A model generated the notes under the pieces. That model was not told where the DNA came from. It did no database searches and worked only from the letters and a program-made list of their open reading frames with translations. Positions 36,657 to 48,691 of a stretch of DNA of 64,000 nucleotides are shown in pieces. Made by a program: the position numbers and the translations under genes. The stretch lies in the NCBI GenBank assembly GCA_009869945.1, contig WIXG01000010.1, positions 62,001 through 126,000 of the forward strand, written 5' to 3'. This DNA is from Mesaphorura yosii. Taxonomy: Eukaryota; Arthropoda; Collembola; Poduromorpha; Tullbergiidae. Position 1 is the first letter of the stretch, and the number at the start of each line of letters is the position of its first letter.

Positions 36657-39027
36657 TCATGTTGGCTTGTCCTCGAAATAGTAATGTGGTGCATGTAAGT
36701 ACTCCAGCAGCGGATTGGGTAGTGGGAGGCTGTTAATCAGGTCGCAACGAACTTGTTTCAAAATTGCGAATCTGTCGAAATTGGAAAGAAAATACTTAAT
36801 TATAACAAGTATTACTCTTTGAGATGGCAATGCCCGGCCCGATTAGCTCATGGAATACGATACACTCACCTGCACATGTGCTGCAACGATCTCATATGCC
36901 GGAAGCGACTGTAAGGATGAATCAACTGAACCCGCATAGGACCTAGGACGGGGCGCCGATGCAGAAAGAATAAATATCGACCAGATCTTGAATGCGCAAT
37001 GGCTTTCTCCACAAAGTCCATGATTGTGCTGGCTTTGAAGCGGGTCATGGGCCCGAAACTGAAGTTGCCGTGATCGTGTTCAATGCGGACGTGGCGCACT
37101 AAGCCGTTGAGCTTGAAGGTCAGCGAGAAAATGTAATGCGAATCACTGCTATCACGAACAATGAACGACCCATCGGGTTCACCACGCAGCAAATCTTCTG
37201 CTGCTTCACTTGAGAGAGGTCCCCAGTACCATCCGCAATCTTTCACTTTTTCTATGCTGGCTGCGATGTCACTGGGTTCCAAAGGACTTGAGTGAACAGA
37301 TGGGTCGCCTATCTCCTCGCAATGGAAATGAAGCTGGTCCAAAACTTCCTCATCAACATATTTGCAAGGAGTTGGAGGTAGAGCCCGTGACGCAAGTGGA
37401 GCTTCCATTGCTACACTGGGTGAGGTTTCGGCATGCCTGAAATTATAAAATTACACGAGAAATTATGAGAATGATGAGCCTTTAATTGAAATCTTACTCG
37501 ACTAAAGGTTTACTGGTCACTTACTTTGGTTTTGTTTCTTCTTCTGGAGCTGCAGAGCCGCCCGCCAACAAAGATTTGCCTTTATTGTGTGAACGTGGTT
37601 TTCGGAAAAGACCCAGCAGTGCATCCCCAATTGTTCTCTTGGGCTTTCCAGACGATCGCGTTCCAATCGCAATGGTTAAATCTGTGCTTCCTGATTGTCC
37701 CCGCTCTTTCATACTCTCAGGTACTTGGTTTTCTTGATGCTGACAGTCTGCCTCCGTCGAGCTATTTGTTCGCCTGCGCTTTTTCTTCGTACTTTTAGCC
37801 TTCTGCACCCGGTTCGGTTTCTTATCAGTCTTGTCGGAAGCCCCTTCTTCGTGGGTGAGATTATTATTCGTTTCTAAGCATATCGAGCCATCGGCGGGTG
37901 TTTGCTGCGTTCTCATTTTGGTTGACGCTGAATTCCTTGATTTAATTTCACCTGGCACAGCTTTGCCTTTCGTGACATCAGCGACGCTCACCTTTTGAAC
38001 ATTGATGTTGTTGCTAGGATTCGTCAATCCATGTTTAAATAATTTCAAAGCTGAGGTGCGTTCATGATTTGACACGTTATCATCGGAGTTTTTCCCTGTT
38101 TCAGAGGACGTCGTTAAAGGAAATGAAGCGGTACACGCTGTGCTGTTGGGAATATTGTCCACCGGTAAGGAGTAACTTGCATCACAAACAAGAGAGGAGG
38201 CCACAGATTCTCCTGGTCTGAATAAAGGACTTTTGAGATCTATTGGTGGTGTTTCTTTGGTGTCGGCGCAGGATTCGGAAGAAGCTGAAGTTTTTGGTAT
38301 TGCATTTCTGTCGTTTTCCCTTAGTTTGCAGGATTGACAACTGGGTTCAGTGTTCAACATTTTTGAAGTAGACTGTATAGACTCATGTCCGCCAAGTGGT
38401 CCACTTTGCAGGTTTGGACTACTCGGAGCGAGGCTAAATGAATCTAAAATGAAAACCAAAACGTTTTACGTATTTTACTGCTACATAAATGTCGTTCGGA
38501 TTCTAAAAATAAAGAAAGCGTCAATATTCACCTGGAACCAAAGTAATGCGACTCTCTTTGCCCACTTCCGACGGCGGCAGTGGAGATTGACAATCTCCTT
38601 TGAGCATCTGAACTTCCTGCTTCAGGAATTATGGTCGCAATGATCATAGCCTCATTCAGAATGTTGAAAGAAATTTTATCAGCGAAGGTGCACAGGACGT
38701 CCCTCTCTTTTATGAATGTGTAGATAAAGTTCTCATCAATTGTTGGGGTGAAATCACGAAATGGTTTTGGTGGAGGAAGAGTTGTCAACGATGTGCTTTG
38801 AGTTGGTGATGGCGAAAGAGATCCTTTTGCTTGAATGACCACGACACGATTACTAGAGCAGGGATTGTTATTTTGCGGACTAAAATCTTGAAACTCTGTA
38901 AGAACGCAATAGATCACTTTATGAAATGATGACCACTCATTAAATGGTCAAGTTGAATATGGAAAAGGTTTAGCCAACCTGGTGGGGGTGAAATGCTAGA
39001 AACAATTATTTCATCTTCTCTTCTCAT
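36657..39027 (-). CDS. SOCS6/7: Suppressor of cytokine signalling, SOCS6/SOCS7 type
   Basis: SOCS proteins bind phosphotyrosine through SH2 and recruit an elongin B/C-cullin 5 ligase through the SOCS box, dampening receptor tyrosine kinase and JAK/STAT signalling. Five exons join in phase: 39027-38979, 38895-38532, 38433-37525, 37436-36870, 36771-36657, giving 667 residues. The long N-terminal half is polar, rich in Ser, Pro and Lys (PPPKPFRDF; a basic patch KSTKKKRRR), as in SOCS6/7. SH2 spans about 509-605: GWYWGPLSSEAAEDLLRGEP, GSFIVRDSSD with the phosphate-binding Arg535, and HVRIEHDHGNFSFG. The SOCS box follows: SLQHMCRFAILKQVRCDL and LPLPNPLLEYL. The exon 3 acceptor is a tandem pair (TTTTAGATTCATTTAG|C); only the second keeps the frame. 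The first exon is 16 codons and rests on phase and context only. SOCS6 and SOCS7 cannot be separated by eye. Confidence 0.92.
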
Positions 39028-40451
39028 AATTTGTTAGCAAACAATCGGACCAGTCACGGAGGCTAAAGTTGGAATTGGAAGGACAGGGATTTCCGCCTAG
39101 CCATTTTCAGAATTACTAATAAAGACGAATCCAAACTAAACAGCAGAAATCTATTGATGAATGAATGAGAGAAATTCAATATTAGTATTCTACTTGACAC
39201 GAAAATTGGGAATGAATTTCTAATGGACTTACGCGATTTACGCGACGATTGCGATGAATGGATAAATAGGTATGGCCAAATTCGATGTACCAGCGCTCGA
39301 GATCAGGATTCACTATATACCAAGTTAACCTCCCAACAAATTGTTAAAGCCCAAATTAATTAAATCCGCCTCTAATGTGAAATGATTTTGAATTAATGAC
39401 ATGAAATGCGAACTTTCAGCAGTAAACTCAAACACGTAGACTAATTAAAGCAGGGCAATGTTTACTTTACCATTGAGTAAATGCGTACTACGAAAGTGCG
39501 TATTTTAATGCTGTGCTTGTGCAGTTGAATTGTGTTGCGTTCACCAGCCAAGCCAGGCAACAATTCTGGCCCACTAAATCACACTACTGCTGCGCTGCCT
39601 CAAGACGAGCTTTCTTTCAAGGACCACACATGAATGTAGTTTGTAGTCAACTGTTTTCTGTATTCTGTGTCATCTCGTCTCACCTTCTGTCTGGGCACCC
39701 AGTGCAAGCAAGCTTCGCTTTTGAGGGGAAAGTTGCAGCAGCAAAACTCTTTCTTTCCCAGGGCAGGTAACTTTTCTAGCTTTTCTGGGTCACGGTCAAG
39801 ACAAGACCGAGCAGGAGTTTTACAACCAAGATTTGATGCAGATGCGAGACACCTTTATCATGGTTCCTTTCAATATTTCAATGCAGATTGGACATTTCGA
39901 GCGACAGGCACGATAATTGGCCATTAGGGCGCTAGACCGAGCAGAAAATGTGAGCCCAATAAATATTTCCATTTATTAACAAGTCAATAAATGTAAAATA
40001 ATTTTGACAAAACGATTTCACATTGACACACAACAAATATAACCCGTTCGAATTGATAGGAACAGGAAGTCACAATTTTTCTCCAAAAGCAAAAAGCTTT
40101 TTACATTTGCTTCATTAAACACGGTACCGGTACGGAAAAATTGTAAGAATGTTTTCGAGTAGATTGTCCAGTGGTCACAGTCCACACAAAATAAACGTCA
40201 CGTCGACATCAAACTTCAAAACTTACTTCTCAAAAGGCTACTGCTACACTGCTCTTCTGCGAAAGGGCTCCTAACTCTTAAGCAATGTGACAATTCTTAT
40301 TCCACCGATCTAGCGTAAAAAAATTCGCATTAATTAACTTTCTATGAAAATATGAAAGAAAGTGAATATCCTGACGACCAATAGCTTAAAGCGTAAAGCG
40401 CACCACGTTAAACAGTCCAATTCGCATTCAGTGCTAATCTAAAGCCTTAGC
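39028..40451. other. Intergenic, SOCS 5' side
   Basis: No supported exon. It includes the SOCS promoter and 5' UTR at its start and the 3' UTR of the next minus-strand gene near its end. Plus-strand frames around 39513-39927 show no similarity I recognise. Confidence 0.4.
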
Positions 40452-43207
40452 CTAGTTTTTGTATGTCGACCGTCTCCTAAGATTATATCGCTCACCAGTA
40501 GAAGCAGATGCTGACGTTGATTGAATTGGCTTCGTATTCGCGTCGGCGTGCGTATCTGTTGCCTTCTCTTGCCTTTCTTCCCCTTCGGCTGACTCGAGGA
40601 TTACTGGCTCAATATTAAGGCCCACTTTTGCCTTTTTAGGAGTTGACCGGACGGCTGTAGACCCATAGACATTTCTTGTCCTTTTGGCTATCGGCAGCAC
40701 CTTAGCCGGTGACGAAGAGTCAGCACGGGACGAACGTGTAACCCTTCGATTTATTTCGGCCGGTGGTAATTCGGAAAGCTTGTTCCGATTTTCAATTGCT
40801 GTATTGGAGTTGAAAGAGTCTGTGTCGACAACGGGAAGTTGAAGATCAGGTGCAGGAGCTTTAGGAGGAGCGTCGTGTAAGGCAGACTTGCGGCCATTCC
40901 TTGCATTCCTCGTCCTTATTTGCTTCTCCGGTGTGGTTTTTTTCACACTTGATCTTCTGGTTGGAGATATGGTTGAATTGTTACTGGCGCTTCTATCGGG
41001 AATCTTGCCCTTATCTGTAGAAGACTTGGATTCAGTTTCTGTCTTCGAAGATTTGTCCACCGCTTTGGCAGCCTCGACCTTAGGTGTAGCTCTCCTTGGA
41101 CTAGCACGAGTCTTCACGTCATAGTGACCTTTTTTCAATGCTTCCACAGGTTGAGCCTTTGCCCTCGTTCGTCGCACAGGCGCTTGCTTCACATTTTGCA
41201 GAGGCGTTGTCACACCTTGCCGGGAAGAAGCTCTTCTTCTCCTGGGCGAAATTTCATCCACAGCTTTTGCGTTGGATTTTGCTGTCGCTGACTCAGTTGA
41301 TGCCGATGTGTCACCCGGTTTTCCTGCTTTATTTAAACTAGTCGCTTTCCCTAATTCGGGAGAACTTGAGCTAGGCCGTTCCCGCGTACTAGATATTTCC
41401 ACTGTATCTGTGCTGCTGAGACTGTCATCATTTTCATCACGGACATGACTCGGCAATTGTAGGTCGGCCTGATCGTTCTGATTATCCGAAGCTGAACCCG
41501 AATCTTCTTCAGTTTTTAACTTCTCAGCATTCTTTCTAATCCTGGTCACGTTGAGCTGAACCGTGTCATCACTGCTAGTGCTTTCTGCGTCCGAGTTGCC
41601 GTTGTCAGACGCCAATTCTAAGTCTCCATAAACTATATTGTCTTTTTCTTGCATCAATTCTGAATGCTCCTCTGCCGAGGTATTCATGTTGGCGAAAGCG
41701 TCTCCGTCGAAATCAGAATCAAGCTCCAGTAGAGGAATTTCTTCGTCAGATTCAGGATCTGTGACCACTGCATTCTCATGATTTTCATCGAAGTCAACAC
41801 CGTCCCCGTCGAATCGTCCTTTGGTGTCATACGTATCATTACAATGTTCAACTGCGTTTTCAATGTTTTTTGATTCGTCTTCACTAAATTCACTAGAGTT
41901 GTCACCATTTACGAAATTTGTAGAATCGTTGTCATCCGACAGTGCAGAATTGTTCAACTCATCGCGTTCATCATTTGATTCTAGAGATGGAGACTCAGCT
42001 TGTTGCTCGTAAACACTATTGGTTGAACTCTCTTCTGCGTTAGCGCCAGCGTCCTTGGGTTTGCTCGCTTTCATTGTTGTTGCTGTCGACTCTATGCCGG
42101 ATTGAGAATGCAAATTGAAACCTTCAGTAACGTCCATGTCCGAACTCACTTTATTTTGAATTTCATTGTTCCCCGCATCGATGAAGAATAAGGATGTAGA
42201 ATCCATAAATTCCAAATGCGACGATTGGTTATCTTCGGATTTTTCCAATCCTCTGATAGAAAGCCTAGATTTACACTCCTGTAATAAAAAACGTATTTTT
42301 ACTAGCTCAGATTATTCATTACCGGATTCAATGATTGCAAACTGAACATTTACCCCAATAACGACTTCCGGTTTGATTTTAGATAGAACTGCTGGCAAGT
42401 CGATATCATCAGTCTTCACCTTCATAAGCAATTTTTCACGCAGATACGCAGGAAAATCTTTTGGATAAGCGGTCTCAAGGAGAATTTTGCGAATTTTCTT
42501 CTCAGCAATTTTGCCTTCCATTAACAGCTTCAGCAAAGTCAAAAACTTGAAGAATGTTTTCGAATCATTTTGGTACTTGCTCTTGTCTTTCAGCACATTT
42601 TTGAAAAGTTGGATTGTTACTGGATTAGCATCGGAAATGGTATCTTCCCCAACTGCCAGAACGGCATCCAAAATGAACTCTCGTGATGGCTCCAATACAA
42701 CTTGTACAAACGAGTACAAATTATTCGCCATCTCGGATGGGGCTTCTCGATCTAATCTGTGTTGATAAAAACTCTGTTAATTTACAGTGACGAGTAGCAT
42801 CATTTAGCAAGAAGTATTCTTACAGTGACGACGATTGAATTAAGTGGACGTAATGCGTTGCAATTAATCCCAAAGCTGACAGAATGCTTTCATCGTTTTT
42901 AACATCTGCTGCATACTGTATTAACTTTAAACTGCTAATCAGACTCTTCAAAATGTGACTGAATTTGGTTGATCTCTTTGGCTTTGATTTCAGTTTGATT
43001 ACTTCGGCAGACACAGAGCTAAAATGCGAAATAAAAAATCATCATTCATTTGATGTTCCTGAATGATGCAGTTTTTTGCAGATGTTTCGCAATGTACCTT
43101 TCAAACTTCTTCAGGAGTTTCTTATAATCCTCACTGGTGCAGCATAAGCTGAGCCTCTTCAGCTGACTGCGAAGGCTAGTTACCCATGGGAAGTGGCTTT
43201 CTGGCAT
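40452..43207 (-). CDS. Large nuclear protein of unknown family
   Basis: Four exons join in phase: 43207-43098, 43018-42824, 42756-42354, 42278-40452, giving 844 residues. Residues 1 to about 240 are predicted helical and globular (FSHILKSLISSLKLIQYAAD; FKNVLKDKSKYQND; FFKFLTLLKLLMEGKIAEKK). The last exon is 609 codons and looks disordered: first a long acidic stretch rich in Asp, Glu, Ser and Asn (such as DPESDEEIPLLELDSDFDGD), then a basic Ser/Pro/Lys tail with repeated proline-directed sites next to basic residues (SPRRRRASSR, SPRRATPK, SPTRRSS, STPKKAK) ending YNLRRRSTYKN. The charge layout and possible CDK-type sites suggest a chromatin or chromosome-associated factor. I do not recognise the N-terminal domain. 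Start: the first in-frame ATG of the most upstream exon found. In the 41-42 kb stretch the minus frame is the only long one. Confidence 0.8.
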
Positions 43208-44744
43208 CTTCAGAGTACTTCTAGCTCTCAGGCTTTGTATTATAGTGTTTTAAATGACTGCCACCTTGTTCTGTCAAAAAGAAAGAAGTGAGAATCACCA
43301 TTTGATCATACCCTAATTTCGCCATGTATCAACTTTGTATTATTTTCTGTTTTCAGTGATTTAAATAAATCTTTGATGCTGTCAATAAATAGCCTCTCAT
43401 ACGAACGAGACAATTATCATCATAAAATATTGTAGCTTCTTGCCACACATATTCAGAAGAGGAAACATGAAATGACCATACCATGAACGACTAACTCCCA
43501 GAATTTCCTGAGTGTTTTTGTAAGCGTGGTATGGGCAGCCTGAGCTCCTGGAACCTGGGAAAGTACGAGTTGCAAACGCATAATTAGCTTCACTTCTGAG
43601 GAAACATGAAACTTGATATATTCGAAGGAAGGTTTCAGAATATATTGATAATAGGGAACAAGTTTTCTTCATAAATTATCAAAGCGAGCTGAGAATGTCA
43701 TCATGAGATCAAAATTTCGATATCTATGTTGTACCATATGCACAATAGCTGAACATACCCGTCAGAGTACTTCTTGTCGAGTTGTCAGTTACAGGCCACA
43801 ATACTGTCTAAAATTAAAACGAAACGCTGATTAGGCTTCCACATTCAGCCATGCCAGGCACACGCCTTAGCACAGAGAAGCCAATTATTGTGATCTCAGA
43901 AAAGAGTTAATAGGGAACAAGTTTTCTTCATTCTTGTCAAAGCGAGCTGAGAACGTCATCATTTGATCACAAACCAACTTGGCCGTTAATTGGAAGATCA
44001 CAAATTGCAGCAGAACTTACCTTTAGAGTCGAAACTTCTCGCTTCCAGTCTATCTTAATCAACCGAAACAGGAAAAACTTGAACGAAAGGATTTAATTTT
44101 AATGTCTACGATCTGATGCCAGGAATTAATTGGTCGTAAAATTTAGAACGCGTCGAAAGTGTGGTGACCACGTTTCTCAAACTCGCGTGGCATGATCAGT
44201 TTCCCGGAGCTTTGTGCATTGATTCCGGCGCTTTATTTACATTTTGCTGCTGTTGCATTGGTCTCCAACGCCAGGATGGACTCTGCTCGTATTCGACTGT
44301 GCATGATGGGTTTGGCAGCTGAAATCTTGCTACTCGAGTCCAAGTAGCTCTGGCTTGCCTCCGCTTTCAATGAGGCACGTATAGGTGGTCCGAGCATAAG
44401 CCGCTGCTAGTTAGTGCATTTTACATTGCCGTGAACAAAGTGGCTGTGGCCTTTCTGTGGACTGGCCTGGCCTACAATATTTACACAAGATCTTTCTGTC
44501 TGGTGTTTTTCCTATGGTATCTTGCTCTACTCTACGGTCCATGTGGGCCATGCTGCACAACAGCCATTGAAGAAATGCGACCTACGTATGCTCGCATCGC
44601 ATTGCGGCACGGCACTTCAGTTGGGAATCGGCAGCCAGCAGACAGCAAGATCACTGGAGCAGATTTCGTCTTTTGGAATTAATTTGGAACAGCAACACTA
44701 ATTGACTGGCGTCAATTAGTTAATTTCACCAACCCTTCGTCGAG
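43208..44744. other. Intergenic between two divergent genes
   Basis: It holds the 5' regions of the minus-strand nuclear-protein gene and of RpL41, plus the duplicated segment at 43651-43972. The plus-strand frame at 44431-44682 is open and hydrophobic at its start but has no recognisable similarity; it may be a 5' leader artefact. Confidence 0.4.
43651..43972. repeat. Direct repeat of about 60 bases, two copies
   Basis: Copy 1 (about 43651-43712) and copy 2 (about 43910-43970) share ATAGGGAACAAGTTTTCTTC and TCAAAGCGAGCTGAGAA-GTCATCAT, with a small indel and a few substitutions. They lie about 200 bases apart in the non-coding region upstream of the unknown nuclear gene. This is a local duplication. 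Confidence 0.7.
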
Positions 44745-45055
44745 ATGAGAGATAAGGTAAGTTTTAGCGGTTACTGATTACACGAAATAGTGAATTAAGA
44801 CAGAATTTTAGGTGCTCGCCGGCAGCGTGCGTGGCTGCTAGCAAAAAAATGGCGATGATGCAGTGCAACCAGTGCATGTGGGCTAGATTAAACTTTAATT
44901 GCGGTTAGCACTGGGTGTTTTATACATGATACGTGGAATGATGGAGAGAATGTTAATTAGTGATTGTTGTGTCTTTTGTGTGTTTTCAGTGGCGTAAGAA
45001 GCGTATGCGTCGTCTCAAGCGCAAGAGGAGGAAGATGCGTGCAAGGTCCAAGTAA
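44745..45055 (+). CDS. RpL41: Ribosomal protein eL41 (RpL41)
   Basis: eL41 is the smallest ribosomal protein, a single basic helix at the subunit interface, about 25 residues in all eukaryotes. Two exons, 44745-44756 (MRDK) and 44990-45055 (WRKKRMRRLKRKRRKMRARS then K and stop), encode exactly 25 residues. The only clear differences from the vertebrate protein are Asp for Ala at position 3 and Ala for Gln near the end. The intron is GTAAGT..TTTTCAG and splits the gene after four codons. The gene is far too short for ordinary ORF finding. AATAAA at 45123-45128 is a plausible poly(A) signal. Confidence 0.97.
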
Positions 45056-45122
45056 ACGGTGGTATTCTGACGTGCAACAACCTGGATCCATTTAAGCAAG
45101 TTGCTAACTTTAAAAATTTCCA

Positions 45123-45128
45123 AATAAA
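45123..45128 (+). terminator. Poly(A) signal of RpL41
   Basis: AATAAA lies 68 bases after the RpL41 stop, within AT-rich sequence. Confidence 0.6.
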
Positions 45129-45745
45129 TTGTAATACTGAATACTGAGTTGTTAAGTTTAGAGTCCAATAGAATACCAACATCATTAACATTGTTCTTTT
45201 GTCTTTTCTAAACAAAGAATTTATTTGAACCGTCAGAATAAATATGGGGTTCCTCAACATCTTCGAACCCCAAAACAGGAATGATTTAATTATCGACTAT
45301 TCGAACGAAAACGTGAAGAGAACTATTCATTTTGACTTGACATAGTTTGTTCAGGGTAATTGGATTCATATTCATTACAACTAAGTTTCGCTGGCTGGCT
45401 GGCTCCTGTTTCTAAAAATCAGTTGATCTTTGCTGCTGCTGCTGTTTCGGTTCGGTCGAGTCGTTTTCGGCGCGTGTTGTCCGTTGTCGATTGGTTCATA
45501 AGTAGTCTCGGTTTACATCTTTCGATTCCGAATTCATAAGATGATAGAGAAAACACTCACATATTAAAATATGATAGTAAGCAAAGTGGTAGTAGTGTGT
45601 ATAAGTTGAAAACATGTATATAATATTCTTTAATCTTATTACTCTTAATTACGCCTTTCTGAACTTTCCCTGCTCTTTGATCTCTAAAGCGACTTTATGA
45701 TCCACACATGCAACGGTGAAGTATGTACTTGCTTGACGCTTAAAT

Positions 45746-47300
45746 TCATTTACAACAATTAGGGCTCGTTCTCGGTTGCCCAGCGTTCTCCAATCGTGTT
45801 GCGCCCGTTGACGGTGCAGTTCCTTGCTCACCCTTCGGCAACTTCTTTGCTGCAAATCATAAATGAAACCTGAATTAGACCTCAATCATTATCTATGATC
45901 CGACCACTCATCACACTGCGACTGAAGCTACTGCAATCCCCATTAGAAAAGAAACATCAGTTGAATTCTTCATTACTTTCACGAAAACAATTGCGCGACA
46001 ATAGGATCTCAACTACGCTTGAACCGTCATCGTTAGTTAATTTGAAGATGTAGAAGCCATAGCAGAAGTCGGAAGTGCTATTTCTATACTCATGTGGGAC
46101 TAGTTGGACTGGACTCTTGGTTATGTGTGATATAATGTGACAAAGATGGATGACTCTTTTTGTGGCATGTTGCACGTGGCACTCTGGCGACTCAGGGCAG
46201 ATCAGGACAACTTAAATCTAAATTCTACGCGCAAGGCGTGCTCAAATGGTTTTAAGCACAAGAGAATAAAAGCGACTTGAAGTGTAGGAAGGAAAAGATA
46301 GTGAAATGCTCTGATTACTGATTTCGAAATCACTGCGCATCAGTTGAACCTATACCCATTCTGCATTCTACTTTGAGCCGTTGATAATGAAGCTCACGTT
46401 CGCTACCGTTCGGCCGTTCGCATGCCAAGAAGTAGTACCCCGTCCAACTTGCGCTCAACCTACCGATTTCGAGGAAGATGTCTGTGACATTCATTGCAGT
46501 TTTAGCAGATGTTTCCATAAAAAGTAGTCCATTTTCTTCCGCATAGGTCAATGCTTCGTCATGATCAACCATTCGCTTTGCAGCCAAATCTGATTTGTTA
46601 CCAGCTAGAGCAATCACAATGGATGGAGATGCTTGTCTCTGCAGTTCTTTCACCCAGGTCTTTGCTCTTGCAAACGTTTCCTGTTGTACAGAGAAGCAAA
46701 ATGTCTAAAAAATACTGTGGCTTGGAATTTGGAAGTAAAGTAACTGTGATAATCGATGACGCCAACGCCAGCGTGATCGGCTACTAACATCACATGTGAC
46801 GAGACGCCGACACGACGCAATCTGACTAACCTGGTTTGTTATGTCGTATACGACAATGGCTGCCTGTGCTCCACGATAATACATGGGAGCGAGTGAATGA
46901 TACCTTTCTTGTCCAGCAGTGTCCCATATTTCGAATTTTACAGTTGTGTCATCTAACATTACCGTCTGGGTGAGGAAAGCGGCTGAAAGGAAAATGACAC
47001 GAATCAGTCAATTAAATTATTGGCCAGTCCATTGGTTCAAGGTGCGGTCAACTCTCTTGTCGACTCAACGGCCTTGACCCTTTGTGTGTTATGTGACTCG
47101 GAGCCACGCGATCGCTTACCTCCTATTGTGCTCTCCTGATACTCATGGAATTGTCCCTTCACAAACCGTAATACTAAACTAGATTTTCCGACAGCTGATT
47201 CGCCTAGCAAAACCAACTTGAACTGACAGATTTTATTTTGCGTGGCTCCATTTGGATTTGGTCTCTGCGCTCCTCCAGTTGTTGGTCTTCCACTGGCCAT
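45746..47300 (-). CDS. Rab5: Rab5 small GTPase
   Basis: Rab5 controls early-endosome fusion and entry of endocytic cargo. Four exons in phase (47300-47120, 46982-46831, 46680-46464, 45849-45746) give 217 residues, the normal size. P-loop [19 protein letters not shown] at about 33-51; switch I ESTIGAAFLTQ across the first junction; [24 protein letters not shown]; and [11 protein letters not shown]. The last exon gives [10 protein letters not shown] and ends PNCCK, the double-cysteine prenylation site found in Rab5. The effector-binding and Rab5-specific residues [10 protein letters not shown] and [20 protein letters not shown] leave no doubt about the subfamily. The final exon is about 600 bases from exon 3 and was found by frame and the CCK ending. 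Confidence 0.97.
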
Positions 47301-48691
47301 CGTCAGATAAAAATTCTTATGTTAGGGTTCACGCTTACAGCTATACTAGTCTTGAGACTTTTGTGTCAGGTGCAAGTTCGCAATTAATCACTAAATAATT
47401 AAAAACTGCTCTGCAATATCCAACCAATGAGTTCGTCAGCTCTGCCCGTGCTTGTGACTTGTCTGATTGCAGGATCGAGCTGATTATGCACTAATTCACT
47501 CGCTGATAACTGACGAAAAACGCTATCAAATCCACCCTCAATTTAATAATTAGATACTTTACTTTTGCTGGCTGATTCATAAATTATTATATAAACGTCA
47601 TCAACTTTCATTCCATTGAGTTTAAACAAATGAGCCAGAGATGGGCTTGGCTTGAGTCGGAGCATCTCTGCATTTCATAACTAACAAGCTGTGATATTCC
47701 GCCAAGCGGTCTTTCCTTTATAACATCAATAAAATGAATTTCAGTGACTCCAGTTAAGTATTAAATGGTTCGCCAGTTAGTTTCTGGTCATGATCGACCC
47801 AGCTGGGTAGTATTGCCATTGTAGAGGTCAAAGAGAATCCGCTAGAAGCTCGAGTTCATTGCGAATCTCCCAAAGAGAAATCTGCTCACCTCTGCCAGTA
47901 GTACGAGTTCTAAGTACAAGCATGTACTGCTAACTGCTGGTGCTACATATTGAACTGAACTACTGAAACTGAACAGAAGACGAGTGCAGTTTCCTCGTCC
48001 AACTGTGTCTTCCTCTATCGTACAACTCGAGTAAAATAAACCCCGACCTTTGTTAAATGTATGCCTGCCTGTGTATGTGATTATGGATTCATTTCATTTA
48101 ACTGGAGCTCGCGTTCTCTTCTCGTCACACCCTGACTGACTAACTGACGGTCTGGCAGGGAGCATCATGCATTGAAATCATAATTAAGTGAGTGGTGGAT
48201 GGGAATTAGGAATGCCTTGAAATGTTCTAATTAAGAGCACGGCCACGACCGTGAAGTGCAGGCTTTTGTTCGACTTCGATTCGAGTCTCACACAGACACT
48301 CACATTCCATTCCGAGGAGAAACTCATTAGAGTCTGGCACTGGATGTGGATGCTGTTGGTCTGCTGGAGCTTCTTCTCTATAGTTACTCAACTACAGCGT
48401 AGACGTGGAAGACAGGCCACCGGGTTATTGAAGTAACCATGAATGAATAAATGAATGAAATAAATTGACGATTGACGGACAAATGGAAATAATTGCCGAG
48501 TACTCAGGATTCATTTAGTTCATATCTAAGATCGGTCCGTCAACCCCAGCTTCAGCTACTTGACAGCCAATTCAAGGCTAAAGTGTCTGTAATTTCATGT
48601 CTACAGATTATTGCTTTCCTCGGTTTTTTCCTGGAATCCAATCCAGCGTCACATGATTCCACTCTTCTCATTAACTCTAAATTCATTTCAG
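47301..48691. other. Divergent intergenic region and unresolved EFHB 5' end
   Basis: This lies between the starts of Rab5 (minus) and EFHB (plus). A plus frame at about 48513-48600, after a TACTCAG acceptor-like site, may be an upstream EFHB exon (DSFSSYLRSVRQPQLQLLDS), but I could not join it with certainty. The frame at 48251-48436 shows no similarity I recognise. Confidence 0.4.

Noticed and set aside
40888-42012. Plus-strand open frames opposite the nuclear-protein gene
   Set aside because: Shadows of the long minus-strand coding exon with its Ser/Asp codon bias.
44431-44682. 83-residue frame upstream of RpL41
   Set aside because: No similarity; it lies where the RpL41 promoter and leader should be.
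48251-48436. Possible first EFHB exon
   Set aside because: It resembles no EFHB sequence and I could not join it in phase to 48692.
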